Shown here piece after piece: positions 1 through 12,128 of a stretch of 64,000 nt of DNA. Under the pieces are notes generated by a model that saw only the letters and a list, made by a program, of their open reading frames with translations, had not been told where the DNA came from and did no database searches. The translations under genes and the position numbers were made by a program. Position 1 is the first letter of the stretch. Each line of letters opens with the position of its first letter. The DNA comes from Pseudoscleropodium purum (taxonomy: Eukaryota > Streptophyta > Bryopsida > Hypnales > Brachytheciaceae), in contig OZ017799.1 of assembly GCA_963969395.1 (NCBI GenBank), positions 23,562,501-23,626,500 of the forward strand. The letters run 5' to 3'.

Positions 1-294
1 GTCACTCGCCACTGAGATTCAATGAGAATTCATGTCTCCAACTAGAGTAACTCTGAGGGCTCCGGGAAGACTATCAGTCCAGATCAAGAGGTCTCAAATG
101 GAAAATGTAATGAGAAACGTCGTAACCATATTCATACTGAAACAGAAAAAAGGAATGCAGACGACTGCATTGTGAGGTTATGAGTTTGTGCCCTAAATTA
201 ATACATCCACTCCCAAATTGCGCAGACAACTGCCTCCACCAGAAAAAAAACTCGCAAAAGCAAATCTTCATCAATGAAAACAAAGATGACTCAC

Positions 295-491
295 CAGTAG
301 AAGTGCCTCCATGCGAAGCTCTCCTTCACGTACTCCTTGGACTTGAAGCTCTGCATGAGCTTGATGACCTGCAGATTGGGCACCTCGATCTCGGGATGCT
401 TGGGGGCATTGAAGTCCTTCTTCGCGTACAGCACGCCCTCCTTGAAGAGGTACTTGTAAACCTCCACCCGGTTCTTCTTGGGAATCAGCAT
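295..491 (-). CDS. RPS10: 40S ribosomal protein S10 (eS10), first coding exon, partial
   Basis: Component of the small cytosolic ribosomal subunit. The exon reads [19 protein letters not shown] onward and includes the family blocks [17 protein letters not shown] and [15 protein letters not shown], which align with the N-terminus of eukaryotic eS10. The ATG is at 491-489. The exon is 65 codons plus two bases (TG) and ends at a consensus donor GTGAGT (294-289), so the next codon is completed in exon 2. The expected next block (LTNDGIEYLRTYLNLP-like) is not found in any minus-strand frame of bases 1-294, so bases 1-294 are intron and the rest of the gene lies left of the window. A telomere-like box lies upstream at 624-639, as is common for plant ribosomal protein genes. 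Identity is secure; only completeness is lacking. Confidence 0.95.
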
Positions 492-623
492 GGCGCCTGG
501 CTGCTGCGGTCACTGCTCTGCGCGATGGCTTCGTGAAATTCGAGCGAGCGCGCAACGCAAGACGCACTCTCGCTAAAGGAAGACTAACATCGCGGAGTCG
601 GAGACAAAAGGAGCTCAATGTCG

Positions 624-639
624 ATTAGGGTTAGGGTTA
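624..639 (-). promoter_or_regulatory. Telo-box-like motif upstream of RPS10
   Basis: Read on the minus strand this is TAACCCTAACCCTAAT, two telomere-type units about 135 bp upstream of the eS10 start codon. Telo boxes (AAACCCTAA) are an established element of plant ribosomal-protein and translation-factor promoters. Function here is inferred from position and sequence. Confidence 0.6.
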
Positions 640-2270
640 CGTTCCCATGCCAAAGGTTCCTGTTCCCACGGACTTCGAGCTTGGAGAACCATTCAGTAAT
701 TCCAACCAGGTTCAGTTGGCAAGGTCAGTAACTTATGTTGACGTTTTTATTTGACGAAGTTTTTATTTGAAATTGTATGGAAACAACTTCATATTTAAAA
801 TTTACTTTTTTTTTTCTTCAATACATTAATTCCAATTGCATTTTATAATGTTCAAGTCTGTGCAGATTTTCAAAAATGGAAAGACTTGATATTGTCATAC
901 TAAAATTATAAAAAATACCACTCTATGTGGTAGTTAGTCAGATGAAACTTATTCTAAATTGCATTTGGATTTATCTTCAACTTGTATTTTTTTAAACAAA
1001 AACTTGGCATGGCTAGCATTCTATCTAATCATGTGGTTCCACCTTGGCAAAAGAGGGGATACAATTTTCTTTGTTTTTAAACAAACAATGCTAGTCTATA
1101 GCTACAAAGAATAAAATACCACACCAGGTTTGTATGTCTATCTAGTGAAAAGATGCAAACAACATGTTTTTGATTAGTTGCCTCCATTTTCAATTTTTGA
1201 AAATCACAAACCATTGACCTACTCAGAGAAGAAAAATTGAAACCAATTCCCAAACTGTTGATTTAGGATACAGATATGGGATACCAATACAAATATGGGA
1301 TAGAAATATGAATATGAATATAGGGTATAACTACAAATACAAAGGATGTACAATAGTACATGAAATGAATATACATACAAGGGAATTGAAATCCCATATC
1401 AATTGCAAATCTCATTTTCACTTTAAAATTACAAATAGGATTGGTGGGTGGGTCAATTTGGATTGAATTTAGTTTTGGATTGAATTTAGGTTCAGGTTGG
1501 ATTTAAGTTTGGGTTTGGATTGGAATTTTTTTTAAATTATATTCTAGTAGGGGGGTGGAGGGTAATAAAATAAAAAAATCCACTAAATTAAACTAATCGT
1601 CTAAAAACATGTTCTCTCACCATCCATTCAAAAGATAGCTTCTAATTTAGATAGTCCCTATGCCTATCTAATCATATGGTTCTACCTTGGCAAAAAAGGG
1701 GATAAAATGTTTGTTTGTTTTTAAACATATAGGGCTAATTCGTAGCTACAAAAAGTAAGATACAACATGCACTTGGTACCCAAGACTTAATAGGCATGTA
1801 ACATAAGCAAACCACAAACATACAACTAATTCATCATCCATTTTTCTTCAATAAGGTTTCTACCTAAGAGACTTTTCTTTCACAAGATCTATAAGGCTTG
1901 CCTTCTAAGATAACAATAGTTACCTAATTATGACCACTTTTTAAAACTAACCCCAATACAAATTTTAACTTGTCTAAAATATATTGTTTCCATTCATGAA
2001 AGACTTTGGCTAGTATACCTATTTTTGATATTTTGAAAATTCATAGTTTGTTCATATGATATTCCCCAAAATGTTTGATTAAAAAATCTAGATTATCGTA
2101 TTCTTTTGAATTTCAACGAGATTTAATAAAAAATCAAGCAATACAATAATACAAACTCATAAAATCATTTGCTAATTTGGACACATTTAGGTACACTTAT
2201 TTTAACCCTCAAGCGCTTTGACATCCATATTCTGAACAATGAATGGAAGGCTTGCAAGCACTATATACAT
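640..2270. other. AT-rich intergenic DNA, low-complexity stretches
   Basis: No gene is supported. The stretch holds degenerate short repeats: ATATGGGATA-like units around 1265-1330 and TTGGATTGAATTTAG-like units around 1455-1530. A phrase near 1020-1060 (TATCTAATCATGTGGTTC) recurs almost identically at 1664-1684 with following sequence (TTGGCAAAARAGGGGATA), so a diverged direct repeat of about 640 bp period is present. Confidence 0.6.
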
Positions 2271-2279
2271 CGATAAAAT

Positions 2280-4700
2280 CCCCCTCCATTGCAACATTGA
2301 ATCAATACTCATACAATATCTTTACTATGCAATATTGATGCAATACACAATGTAATAAATATTGTTTAGGTATTCAATTATGAGAAATTAGGTGTTGTTG
2401 CAATATTGTAACAATATAAATGATTGCAATAATGATGCAAGCCTAATCTTTTAAAGTATTGATGCAATACTAAAAGTATACCTGTACAATATTGAAAAAT
2501 TTAATAATGTTGTCATATTACAACAATTAATATTCTTAATTGAAAATTGCTTTGAATGCATATTGAATCAATACAATTTAAAATAAAAAAATCTATATTA
2601 AAACAATATTGCACTAGTATTGCAATTGTCCAAATCTCACCTTTTAGTTCTTCATTTTCTCTACCACCATTTTCCTTCTATAACTTCTTATAAAGATTGT
2701 TGGTTGGCATAAAGAAAATGGTACCATTTTAAAAATACTATTTCAAAACCACCCTTTCAAACTTTATTATTGTATGCAATCTTAGGCAAAGCGATGCCTT
2801 CTTAGGTGGCTCTCTCAATTCAGGTAGACCCCTCCCAGTTTGGATGGCCACCTAGAAAGGGGGCCACCTAAGAAGGGAGGGGCAACCAAAGTAGGCGTTG
2901 CCTTGCCAACTTGAATTGTAGACCTTGCGGTTCACAATCCAAGGAGTTATTCAGTGCACTACACCAAACACTTGTTGATCATATGTAGTATAAAATTTTA
3001 TTCAAGTAATTTTTTTAAAAGTTTTTTCACTTGCTTGATAAAATCAGCAAACTTTGAAGACTTTTTTGACATAGTAAAACAACTTCTTACAAAAAACTTT
3101 GAACAATAAAAAGTTGTGAAATTAAGGTAAATTTTACTTTTACAAATCTGTTTGAGATTTTGAGCCTCCAAGTAAAAGTTATAAACAAAACTCATAGACA
3201 ATGTTGGAAAATATCAAAAAAATGTCCTTTTCAACACCTCTTTGAACTTTGCCCATAACATTAGACAATTTCTAGAAAGTTGGGAGGGCTGTTTCAAGCT
3301 GGTACTCCCTATAGTTCCTCCCTCTTGTAGTTTTGGCAAATGGCTATTCCCAAAAAAAAATTAAAAAATTAAAAAGAAAATCATTCTCAAAATGAAGAAA
3401 AAAGTTGAAAAAAAATTATTTTTTCAGAATAGGCAATCCTTATGCCACATCAGAGAGCTTGTATAAAGCAGTTTTTGCAATTTGGAAATTGCTAAGAATT
3501 CCAGCCTTCTAAAGGGCTAAAAAGTCTTCTAATGCTTTTGATTCGAGACTCAAAATCTCAAACGAATTTTTGGAGATGAAAGTTTATTTTACCTTACAAC
3601 TTTTTATAGTTCAAAATTTTTTAGGAAAAGTTGCTCCGCTATGCCAAATGGACACCGAAATCTCCTAATTTTAAAAAACACCAAATTGTAAATGATTTAA
3701 TTTCAACAAAAAAATGCATTGCTTAGTACCTTCTAAGAAGTCTTGCATCCCCACTATGAAGTGTAATAAAAAATTTGTACAAAAAATTTCTCAAAATTAT
3801 AATTAGGTTTGGTAAACCAATTGAACCAACATATTCAAACGTATAGAAGTTATAATATAAGAGTTTATTAATAAAATATAATTATAATTTAGAAATATCT
3901 ATTTCATGAAAGTTAGGAAGACGCAAGGTTTTCTTTCTAGTATAAATTTTTTGTTAAGTAATTTGAATTTTTTTCAAAAAGTAAGAGGAGCAAATTGATG
4001 TTTCTTAAATGCTCCACAATAGAATTTGAAAAATTTGTCACCAACATTTTTCAATCAATTATTATGTAATATAATGAAGAGCACACAAAACAATTTATCA
4101 AAAATGAAAATTTTTCTTTTTGAAATTGAAATTTGGTATGTTCATTAAGATTGCATACAATAATAAAGTTTGAAAAGGTGGTTTTGAAAGAGTATTTTTA
4201 AAATGGTACCATTTTCTTTATGCCAACCAACAATCTTTATAAGAAGTTATAGAAGGAAAATGGTGGTAGAGAAAATGAAGAACTAAAAGGTGAGATTTGG
4301 ACAATTGCAATACTAGTGCAATATTGTTTTAATATAGATTTCTTGTTTTAAATTGTATTGATTCAATATGCATTCAAAGCAATTTTCAATTAAGAATATT
4401 AATTGTTGTAATATGACAACATTATTAAATTTTTCAATATTGTACAGGTATACTTTTAGTATTGCATCAATACTTTAAAATATTAGGCTTGCATTAATAC
4501 TGCAATAATTTATATTGTTACAATATTGCAACAACACGTAATTTCTCATGATTGAGTACCTAAACAATATTTATTACATTACTACTGCAAAAATACCTAA
4601 TTTTTGAATATTAAGTTTATATACACATTGTACTACATCAATATTGCATAGTAAAAAAATTATATTAGTATTGTTACAATACATTGCAATTTGGTTTTTT
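2280..4700. repeat. Large foldback element with long inverted arms
   Basis: The left arm (about 2280-2786) and the right arm (about 4144-4700) are inverted copies of each other. For example 2697-2786 (GGTTGGCATAAAGAAAATGG through ATTGTATGCAATCTTA) is matched in reverse complement at 4144-4230, and the AT-rich CAATATTG-type sequence outside it is matched to near 4700. The right arm has an extra segment of about 50 bp near 4570-4620. Further inside, 3066-3190 and 3530-3640 are also inverted copies (share GTTTGAGATTTTGAG and AAAAAGTTGT). The left arm has an additional GC-richer palindromic insert at 2790-2905 (CCTTCTTAGGTGGC ... CCACCTAAGAAGG). There is no open frame of transposase size. It is probably a non-autonomous foldback or MITE-like DNA element; exact ends and target duplication are unclear. 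Confidence 0.7.
2787..2910. repeat. Small palindromic insert inside the foldback element
   Basis: Outer arms GGCAAAGCGATGCC (2788 onward) and GGCGTTGCCTTGCC (ends near 2911) are imperfect inverted copies. Inner arms CCTTCTTAGGTGGC and GCCACCTAAGAAGG are near-perfect. It is GC-richer than its surroundings and has no counterpart at the mirror position in the right arm, so it looks like a nested insertion. Confidence 0.55.
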
Positions 4701-4882
4701 TTTTCCCAATCTATTTAGTAGTAGTCCAACTAACTTCTCATTCATCCAATGTGATGTTTAAATCTTGAAAAGCCAATTTCATGAAATTCCGTATAAAGCT
4801 GTAAGCAAATATGTGAAAAAAATATAAAAAAAAAGGATTGAGGTGTTAAGAGGTTAACCCAATGAGGGAATCAGCGCGGTGG

Positions 4883-4905
4883 ACCAATGAAATCGATCCA
4901 CGTGG
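4883..4905 (+). promoter_or_regulatory. CCAAT box and palindromic G-box, probable promoter of the MTP gene
   Basis: GACCAATGA at 4883 is followed by a perfect CCACGTGG palindrome at 4898-4905. The base composition changes sharply here from AT-rich repeat DNA to a GC-richer leader. CACGTG cores are classic plant bZIP/bHLH sites. Its assignment to the MTP gene 1.7 kb downstream assumes a long or intron-containing 5' leader. Confidence 0.4.
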
Positions 4906-5194
4906 ACGGGTCCGCGGAAGTGAGCGCGTTCGTCTCCTCCAACAGCCAGCATCTTCACCGGGTTAGGCCAAGCATCGCCGCGATCCTCATCGCTTCCTGT
5001 CGTGTTTGCGTCCGCTTCAATTCTTCAGTTCCTACGCATCCGAATTGGCTTGCCGATTTCTTTCACGAATCTTCCAGCTCCTCGCATTTCAATTTCAAGT
5101 GGAAATTCTCTGACGGGCGATTCTTCCGGTTCGTCCCTGCGCTTATTGTAATTGAAATTGTTCTGTACCTGCTGAATCTTGTGCAATGGAATTT

Positions 5195-6330
5195 GACAAT
5201 GAATTTGCTGCTTGGGATGAGCTCGGCACATTTTTCTTGCTTTGCCATTCTGTATATTCCGTGCATTGGTTTATGCGCCGCTGAATATGGTGACGTAGCT
5301 GGAACCTTGACCATTCGGGTGTGATCGTTTTCTTTAGTGATTAATTGGCAGTGTTGACGTTTTTTTCATCTTGTGCTGGAAAGTACGAGTTTGAGAGATT
5401 TCAGCCTGATTGATCTATCGCATCGCCAGATTATAGAATGAGGACGGTGAGAAGGACCTGAAAGGAGATTGTAATTTCGTTCCTGAAACTAGTGCATTTT
5501 TGAGAATGAATTTGCTACTTGGATGAGCTCGGCACAGTTTTCTGGCGTTGCCATTCTGTACATTGGTATATGCACCGTTGTGTTTTAGTGGCGTAGCTGA
5601 AATAGGGATGCATTGACCCTTCAGATGCGATCGTTCTCTTTGGTGATTGATTGGCAATGTGGACGGTTTTCCATCTTTTACTGTGAGTGTGCGTGGAGAA
5701 TATTCTACTTAATTGATCTCTCGAATGACCAGAACATAGAATTGAGGACTGTGAGAAGGACCTGTGGGAAACTTGAATCTGTGATACATGTGAAGGAATT
5801 TGTGTATCTTGATAGCTCGATCGAGATCTGTCCGTTGCTGTGCCTTGGACGTAACCCTAGATTTAGCTCAGCTAGCTGCAATTGGCTTTCGCAGGCATGT
5901 TTGAGAGATGCAGGGAGTTTCACCTGAATATCAAGTTTTCAGATTTATTTACACCGCTATGTTAGGTGAATTAGGTGACATCCAGTACCTGAAATAGGAG
6001 TGATCGGTTTGCGTCTGAGCGCTTTCTGGGTGAATGATCGAGGTAACGGAGTGTTGACAGTTTGTTATCTTGTGCTGGAAAGCATGTATTGAATATTTCA
6101 GCTTACTGCATAGTTGACTACCAAAACATAGAAATGAGGACATTGAGAAGGACCTGAGGGAAACTTGGGTGTCCGACAGAATTTGAAGGAGTTGACATGG
6201 TTTGATCGCTCGATCGAGGTTTGTCTGTTTCGTCGCTTGATGTTGGTGCCTTGGACGCATCCCTAGTTTTAGCTTAGCTAGGCTACAATTGGATATCTCT
6301 TGCTTATTCTGAGAGATGCAGGGATTGGTT
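5195..6330 (+). repeat. Three degenerate tandem copies in the leader region of the MTP gene
   Basis: Landmarks recur in order. GAATTTGCTGCTTGGGATGA and CTCGGCACA appear near 5201 and 5507. GAGGACGGTGAGAAGGACCT appears at 5438, with variants at 5743 and 6134. GCCTTGGACG followed by CCCTAG(A/T)TTTAGCT appears near 5842 and 6250. Unit spacing is about 305 and then 390 bp. Divergence is substantial, so the duplication is not recent. The copies fill the space between the presumed promoter and the ATG at 6630. Confidence 0.75.
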
Positions 6331-6629
6331 TATCTGTGCCATATCTGAAAGGGTTTAATCCGGAATTGCAAGATGCCAGAGTCCTTTGTTTGTACCAGTT
6401 TGTGATTCTCTGTGTCACTTCGCCTTTTCACCAATTGAAAGCTCTCTAGATTAGTGCGTATGGTTTTTGAACTTTGAGTCTCTACTGGTCGGTCTTTGTT
6501 ACAGGATTACGCAGGCGGATTGGGAGCATTTATGTAATTTTTGCTATTTCTCAAATGACTGGCCAGGACGAATGGCTATTTTGATAGCTTTAAGCAGGGT
6601 GTCAGAGTTCGCTTGAAAAGATTCGATCG

Positions 6630-9600
6630 ATGCCGCCCCGATTCAGCTATGGCCTTTCCTCCAGACGTACGAGTTTCTTCTTCAATCGGATGGAGGATGT
6701 GCTCTGGCCTGAGACGAATTTCTTCTTGATTCGGCCTTCGGAAATTCTTCCGACGTGGAAGTGCCCAAAATTGCCTTTGATCAGGACATTGTCATCATCT
6801 CGTGGTTTACACTTCAGCTCACACTCCAAGGAAGGATCTCTGAACTTTTCATGTCCTGTAGAGAACGAAGGTGGGATAAATAGAGCTGTGGCAAAATTCT
6901 CATACTCATCTTTTCCTCATGGGAAAAAACGAAGTTTCAACGTCTTTGGGTCAAGTGGTGAGAGATTATGTTCCAGTGTTGCTGATATCAAGGAAATCTC
7001 TTCTAATGGATCAAAACCTACCCCAGTTTTGTTTGGCGAATATGCGAAGGCCTCGATGCGCGGCTGGAACGTTTCTATTGTTAAACCCAGAGGTTCAGAG
7101 GAATGGAGACGGGTTTGGAGTGATGGGAGGCGAACTCACATGGGCCATGCCCATGACCACGACGGCCATGACGAGAAGGCTGGCGCATACGGGGATAAGG
7201 TCTTGCGTTGGGGCCTTTGGACGGATATGCTATTAACCATCTTCAAAGGCGCAGCAGGCTATATATCTGGCAGTACGGCTATTATTGCGGACGCGGCACA
7301 TTCTGCGTCGGATATTGTGTGTGATGGAAACCTTGCATGATAATATCCCTTGTTATCTTCTCAAATTTTATTATGGTGCCTCGGCCCATTTGTAATCGTC
7401 ACAGCAGTTCATATTCTTGTTTACGAAGTTGCCTGGATTTTCACGAATTGCAAGTGCTCGACAGAATAGTCGCTTCTCTGTGTACTTTCTGTTTGCTTTT
7501 CGGATTCGCTTCTTGTTTATTTGTGACCTGCAAATCCATGTGTTAGAAATGTCATATTCTTGTTGCAACAATATCTTCCACATGCGGGTTGGAGAGATGC
7601 TAGTGTTACTGCGATATGTCTTTGGATTACGCGCTATGTTCTTCTGTAGGAAACTAGGATGATTCTGTGATCGTTGACTTGTGATTGGCATGATCTGGTC
7701 TAGGTTTTGAGTGGAGTTGCACTGTGGTCGTCCAGAGCATCGAGTGCTCCACCTGACAAACAGCATCCATACGGTAAATGTTATGCACTTGACTAAACTT
7801 TTTGCATACTTTCTTCATGGAGTGCACATGTGTGCGGAGATTGTACGCCTTTGAGTGTAATATAGGCGAATTAGGTTGATTTCTGTCCATGGGCATAAAT
7901 CAGATGTGTGATAATATTTTATGCTTAGAGTAATATCACGCAAAAAAACCCTGATGGATGTTCTGCGAATTTTAATTACAACTTGCAGGTTTAGTGATGT
8001 TTATTTCTCTCTACTCACTTTTATTGATGGTTTTCATTTATCATGATACAGGCCATGGTAAGATTGAGACAATGGGTGCGCTCACTATATCAGGTCTGCT
8101 ATTAGCGACCGGTGGTGGAATTGCATGGAGTGCAGTTGATACTTTGCAGGTATGGCACGATACTTTAGTATTCCTCACATCAAAATACCATGGAGACCAT
8201 ATTGATTGTGTACCTTTAAGTTAGCACTAATACACTCTCATAAGAATCTGATGAGACCTGCTTTTTCCAGCAAGCTTGTCTCATTCACCTCTAAAGTAGG
8301 GCCTGGGAGCAATGCTGAAGACCTCGATCTGAAAGAGTAATCAGCCTTATAGCCCCCTCAGTTTGTTTAGTGCTCATGTTTACTCTAACTTATGCACATA
8401 CAATGCATATCATGCGTGCTCTCATTTGGTCTGTTTTCTCTGAAGGTCATGATACCGGCAATGTTAGCTGTTCAAGACTCGGCTCAAACAACAGTAAGCA
8501 CTGTTGCAAACCTGGGAGGTCACAGCCATGATCATGATCACGACCACGGAGTTTTGGGACATACGCATGGCCTTGATATGGAGCATATGGGGGTTGCGCT
8601 ATTAGCTGCGATTGTTGGAATTGGGGCCAAAGAAGGGTATGCTCTTTGTATAAATACTTGTGCATACAATACTGGCTCATCGGGGACATTGCAATTCACT
8701 GTTGGAGGATCTTGAATATTCAACAAATTTCTTTTGTAATAGTTCTCTCTGTGGATCGTCTGATTGACTGTACGTTGTGTTTGCGACCTTTGGGCGTTTG
8801 TCTGCACGGAAATCTTAATCCTCTTGCCTGGGTTCGACTCATCTTTGTCTGTTCTAATCCCTATTTTTTCTCACTCTGATTCTTTGTACTAGACCTGCTG
8901 TGTGTTCTATGTGCATATTTTATATTTGTGAGCTGTTAATTTAAGCTTGTTTTTGTGTCAGCTTATACTGGGTTACTAAAGCTGCTGGAGAGAAGGCAGG
9001 AAGTGCCTTGTTGACAGCTAGTGCTTGGCATCACCGCAGTGATGCCATTTCATCCGTTGTCGCTCTCATCGGTGTCGGTATGACTTTGCAGTACGCTCAA
9101 CACTGGGTCACAGGGTGTAGTATTCATTGATGTGTCCACATATAAGAATATTCGGGACTTAATATTTTGATCATTTGAACAGATGACATCCGAATCGCAT
9201 CATCTAGGTAAGATTTTCTGCATTCGCTAATACCTGTATTATGTTATTTCCAATCAGGTGGCGCTATGATGGGTGTTCCCTGGTTGGATCCAGTGGCGGC
9301 ACTGCTTGTATCTGGAATGATCGTAAAAGCAGGTCTGGAAACCGGTTATCAGAGGTATATTATTGATGTGAATTTAGGCCTTTATAATCTCTACCTTCTT
9401 TTGTTGCCAGGTTCATCGTAAAGACAGTGCTTTGTCGATTGGTATTTAGGTTTACGTGTCTGTCTTGATCAGTCACCTTGTGAATATATCATCAACTCAT
9501 GTTGCGTTTGACGAAATGCAGTATGCAGGAGCTCTTGGACATGGGGCTATCCGAGTCGGTCCTGGCACCCATTCGCAAAACCGCTTTCGGAGTTGACGGT

Positions 9601-12128
9601 GTTGAGGTATTGAACCCGGCATGCTTAATTTATTCGATCCATCTAGAAGCATTTGTCTTGAATTTATCTTTGAGTATATCCGTGTCTGTTTGAAACTCGT
9701 GATGATATTTTGTTTTTTTCTGTACCTTGGGGGACAAAATTGTAATGCAGGGTCTTAGTGTACTGTACATTGCAACAGTGTCAATCTACGCAAAAAGTAT
9801 GTTATTCATGTTTTCTAGGGCTCAATGACCGCAAACTTAACCCTTTTTTGACACCAAATTGTCAAACAGTCCTTATGAAATAATTTCACCTGTACGCTCT
9901 TGTGTGTTTGGCGTTTACTCTGATTGTTGGGCGATATCGTCTTGAGATAGATGGATACTAGTGTTGTAAGTATTTAGGCGTCAAATTTCACTGCACTTGG
10001 AATTCAGAATTACGGTTGCTAGTCGAGGGGATCTCTAGTCTGCTGTTTATGCATATTATATTATTTTGTACCTACAGGGTATCCACCAATTGAGGGGCCG
10101 GCGAATGGGTTCCACCGTCCATGTTGATGTTCACATAGAGGTATGGTCCATTCTATAGACGTTATTTAAGTACGGTTAGCTTGAGCAATAATCTTGAAAC
10201 TTTGATTTCTTCGCACTCCACTCTTGTCATGTTTTCGTAGGTTGGATATTCTTTCGTTTCATATTCTTTTGCTATGTATAATATCGGGGTATGCTTTGCT
10301 TTGCATGAGGAAGTTACGGTTGAAGGAAGCTTGGTTTGGTTTGTTAGGTGGATCCATGGCTCAGTGTGAGTGCAGCTCATAATATTGGAGAAGCAGTTAG
10401 ACAACAACTGCGAATGCATCATCCAAATGTCACTGAGAGTTTTGTCCACATAGGTTAGCCTACAGTCCTTATTTTGTAATTGAAGAAGTTGAGTATCTTT
10501 TAAAGAAAATCGAATTAGAAACTGTTGTATCAATAAATATGTTTGTTTCGTTTCTGCAATTTTGTACTTATGAATAGAAATAGTGAATCCATTAAAATAT
10601 GCTGCGTATTGATACGTTATCATCTTCCAGGAACCAAAAACTCTTAAGAGGGTGAAACCTTATCGCATTACTGCTTATTTTCTTCTTGTAACTCAGTTTT
10701 CGCCCGCTTTCAGATCCAGCGGATGGGCGACCAACATCGTTAGCCCCTGGTGAGCTGGAGGTTGAGTCTGTTGCTGCAGACAAGCATCGCTATGATGACC
10801 ATCTGCACTCAAACCGGCATTCTCGAGGAAATCATCACAGAAACACTCTTGGTGACTCCCATGTAAATGACCATGACAAGGGCACTGGTGGTGAAGTTGA
10901 AGAAGATGAACACATGAGTGACCTTACCGGAGTTGGACCAAAAGCTGAAACGTTTGCATGGGATGGCATAATGTCAAAGGATGGACACGAGGCATTTCAC
11001 GACACTGTGGGTACCTTGCGACAATCTGAAGTAGAACGCTGTGTGCGAAACGTACTTCACGCTAGTTTTCCTGAGGCAAGTTTCTCTAGACTCGTTGCAG
11101 TGATTTCCGATCTCTACGGATAGTGGTGCATTTAATTTATGACTTTTGGTATGTACATTGGTGTATGTCATTTATTGTCTCTTCCTGGAGGGGAGAAACT
11201 AAGCAATGGTTTGAAAATGTACAAAGTTGTGGTACCCGATGAAAGCAAGACATGTGTTATAAGCAATAGTAAGATGTTTCGGTCGATCATTCCAGAGAAT
11301 GGATTTCTTATGTTTAGGGGAATAGTGACGTGGTTATAGGAATAGCAGCAAATCTTTGATTGTCGAATGGTTCTTAAATTTTCACTAAATGGGGATTATA
11401 CAGAGGATTGTTCTGAAGAGTATATGGAAAGAGGTTCATAAAAATTATGCATTCCTATGTGTGTTAAAATGCTTTTATTGTTTATTGTTCTAGTTTGCAG
11501 GTTGGTGACGTATCTCCATTCAATTAATTCACTCTATAGAAAGCCCCTGTACAAATAAATTCGTTTTTGGTTTTCTCAATAGAACCAGGGATGTGAAGAA
11601 TTAGTTCAGTGCCCCCACGGATGCTTCAATGTTTAGCGGTATACGTCTTGATTCTTTTAAGAACTTACGAGTAGGAGGGGTTTTCTTGCAGTAACTTCCA
11701 ATATTGAAGGCGGTATTGTCCAGAAATATATGGAATAATTGAAGTAGTGGAAAGACTAACTAGGTTGCTTTTGAAATACTGCTGCAGCTAGTAAAAGTGG
11801 AGGACGTAACTTGTCATTTTCTGCACGGAAATGTGGTTGCGGAGGTGGGAGTCTCCTTAGACCCCAAACTTTCGATCAGGTATTGCCTGTTTACCACTTA
11901 AGTAATTGATTCCAGTTTATGTATTTTTTGCAGTTTTTCAGATCATCATCTGCGTTTCGCACTGGGAAATTTAAGTAATCGTTTCTTTCTTTCTTATTGT
12001 CTTGTAGAGATGCCATGCAGCATGCGAGGGACATGGAGAATTGTCTCCTCCGTGAATTGAAAGACCTGTCAGCGGTCAGCTTACATCTGAATCTGAGCAA
12101 TAGCAATTCCGTAGTTCAAGGTATTTGA
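6630..12128 (+). CDS. MTP6: Cation diffusion facilitator, MTP6/MTPc1-type metal transporter
   Basis: Twelve exons: 6630-7316, 7704-7773, 8052-8149, 8446-8636, 8962-9077, 9258-9354, 9522-9606, 10078-10140, 10348-10453, 10714-11075, 11788-11879, 12008-12128; 695 residues, all joins in frame. Proton-coupled divalent-metal efflux carrier, with Zn or Fe the likely substrate class. Both CDF metal-site HxxxD motifs are intact: H224/D228 (ADAAHSASD, TM2) and H372/D376 (AWHHRSD, TM5). His-rich stretches precede TM1 (about 170-182) and lie between TM4 and TM5 (about 311-332); another His/Asp-rich stretch is in exon 10. Plant MTPc1 proteins share HPYGHGK, KEGLYW and QLRGRRMGS-like blocks. The roughly 170-residue Ser-rich N-terminus could be an organelle targeting extension. 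Intron 10 uses a GC donor (11076). Longer than the Arabidopsis relative (about 470 residues) because of the N-terminus and exon 10. Confidence 0.93.

Noticed and set aside
1..294. Search for exon 2 of RPS10 at the left edge.
   Set aside because: None of the minus-strand frames encodes the expected LTNDGIEYLR-like block; the next exon must be outside the window.
4887..5324. 145-codon plus-strand ORF near the MTP promoter.
   Set aside because: It runs straight into the first copy of the leader repeat, has no domain, and does not join in frame to the MTP exons by any clear donor.
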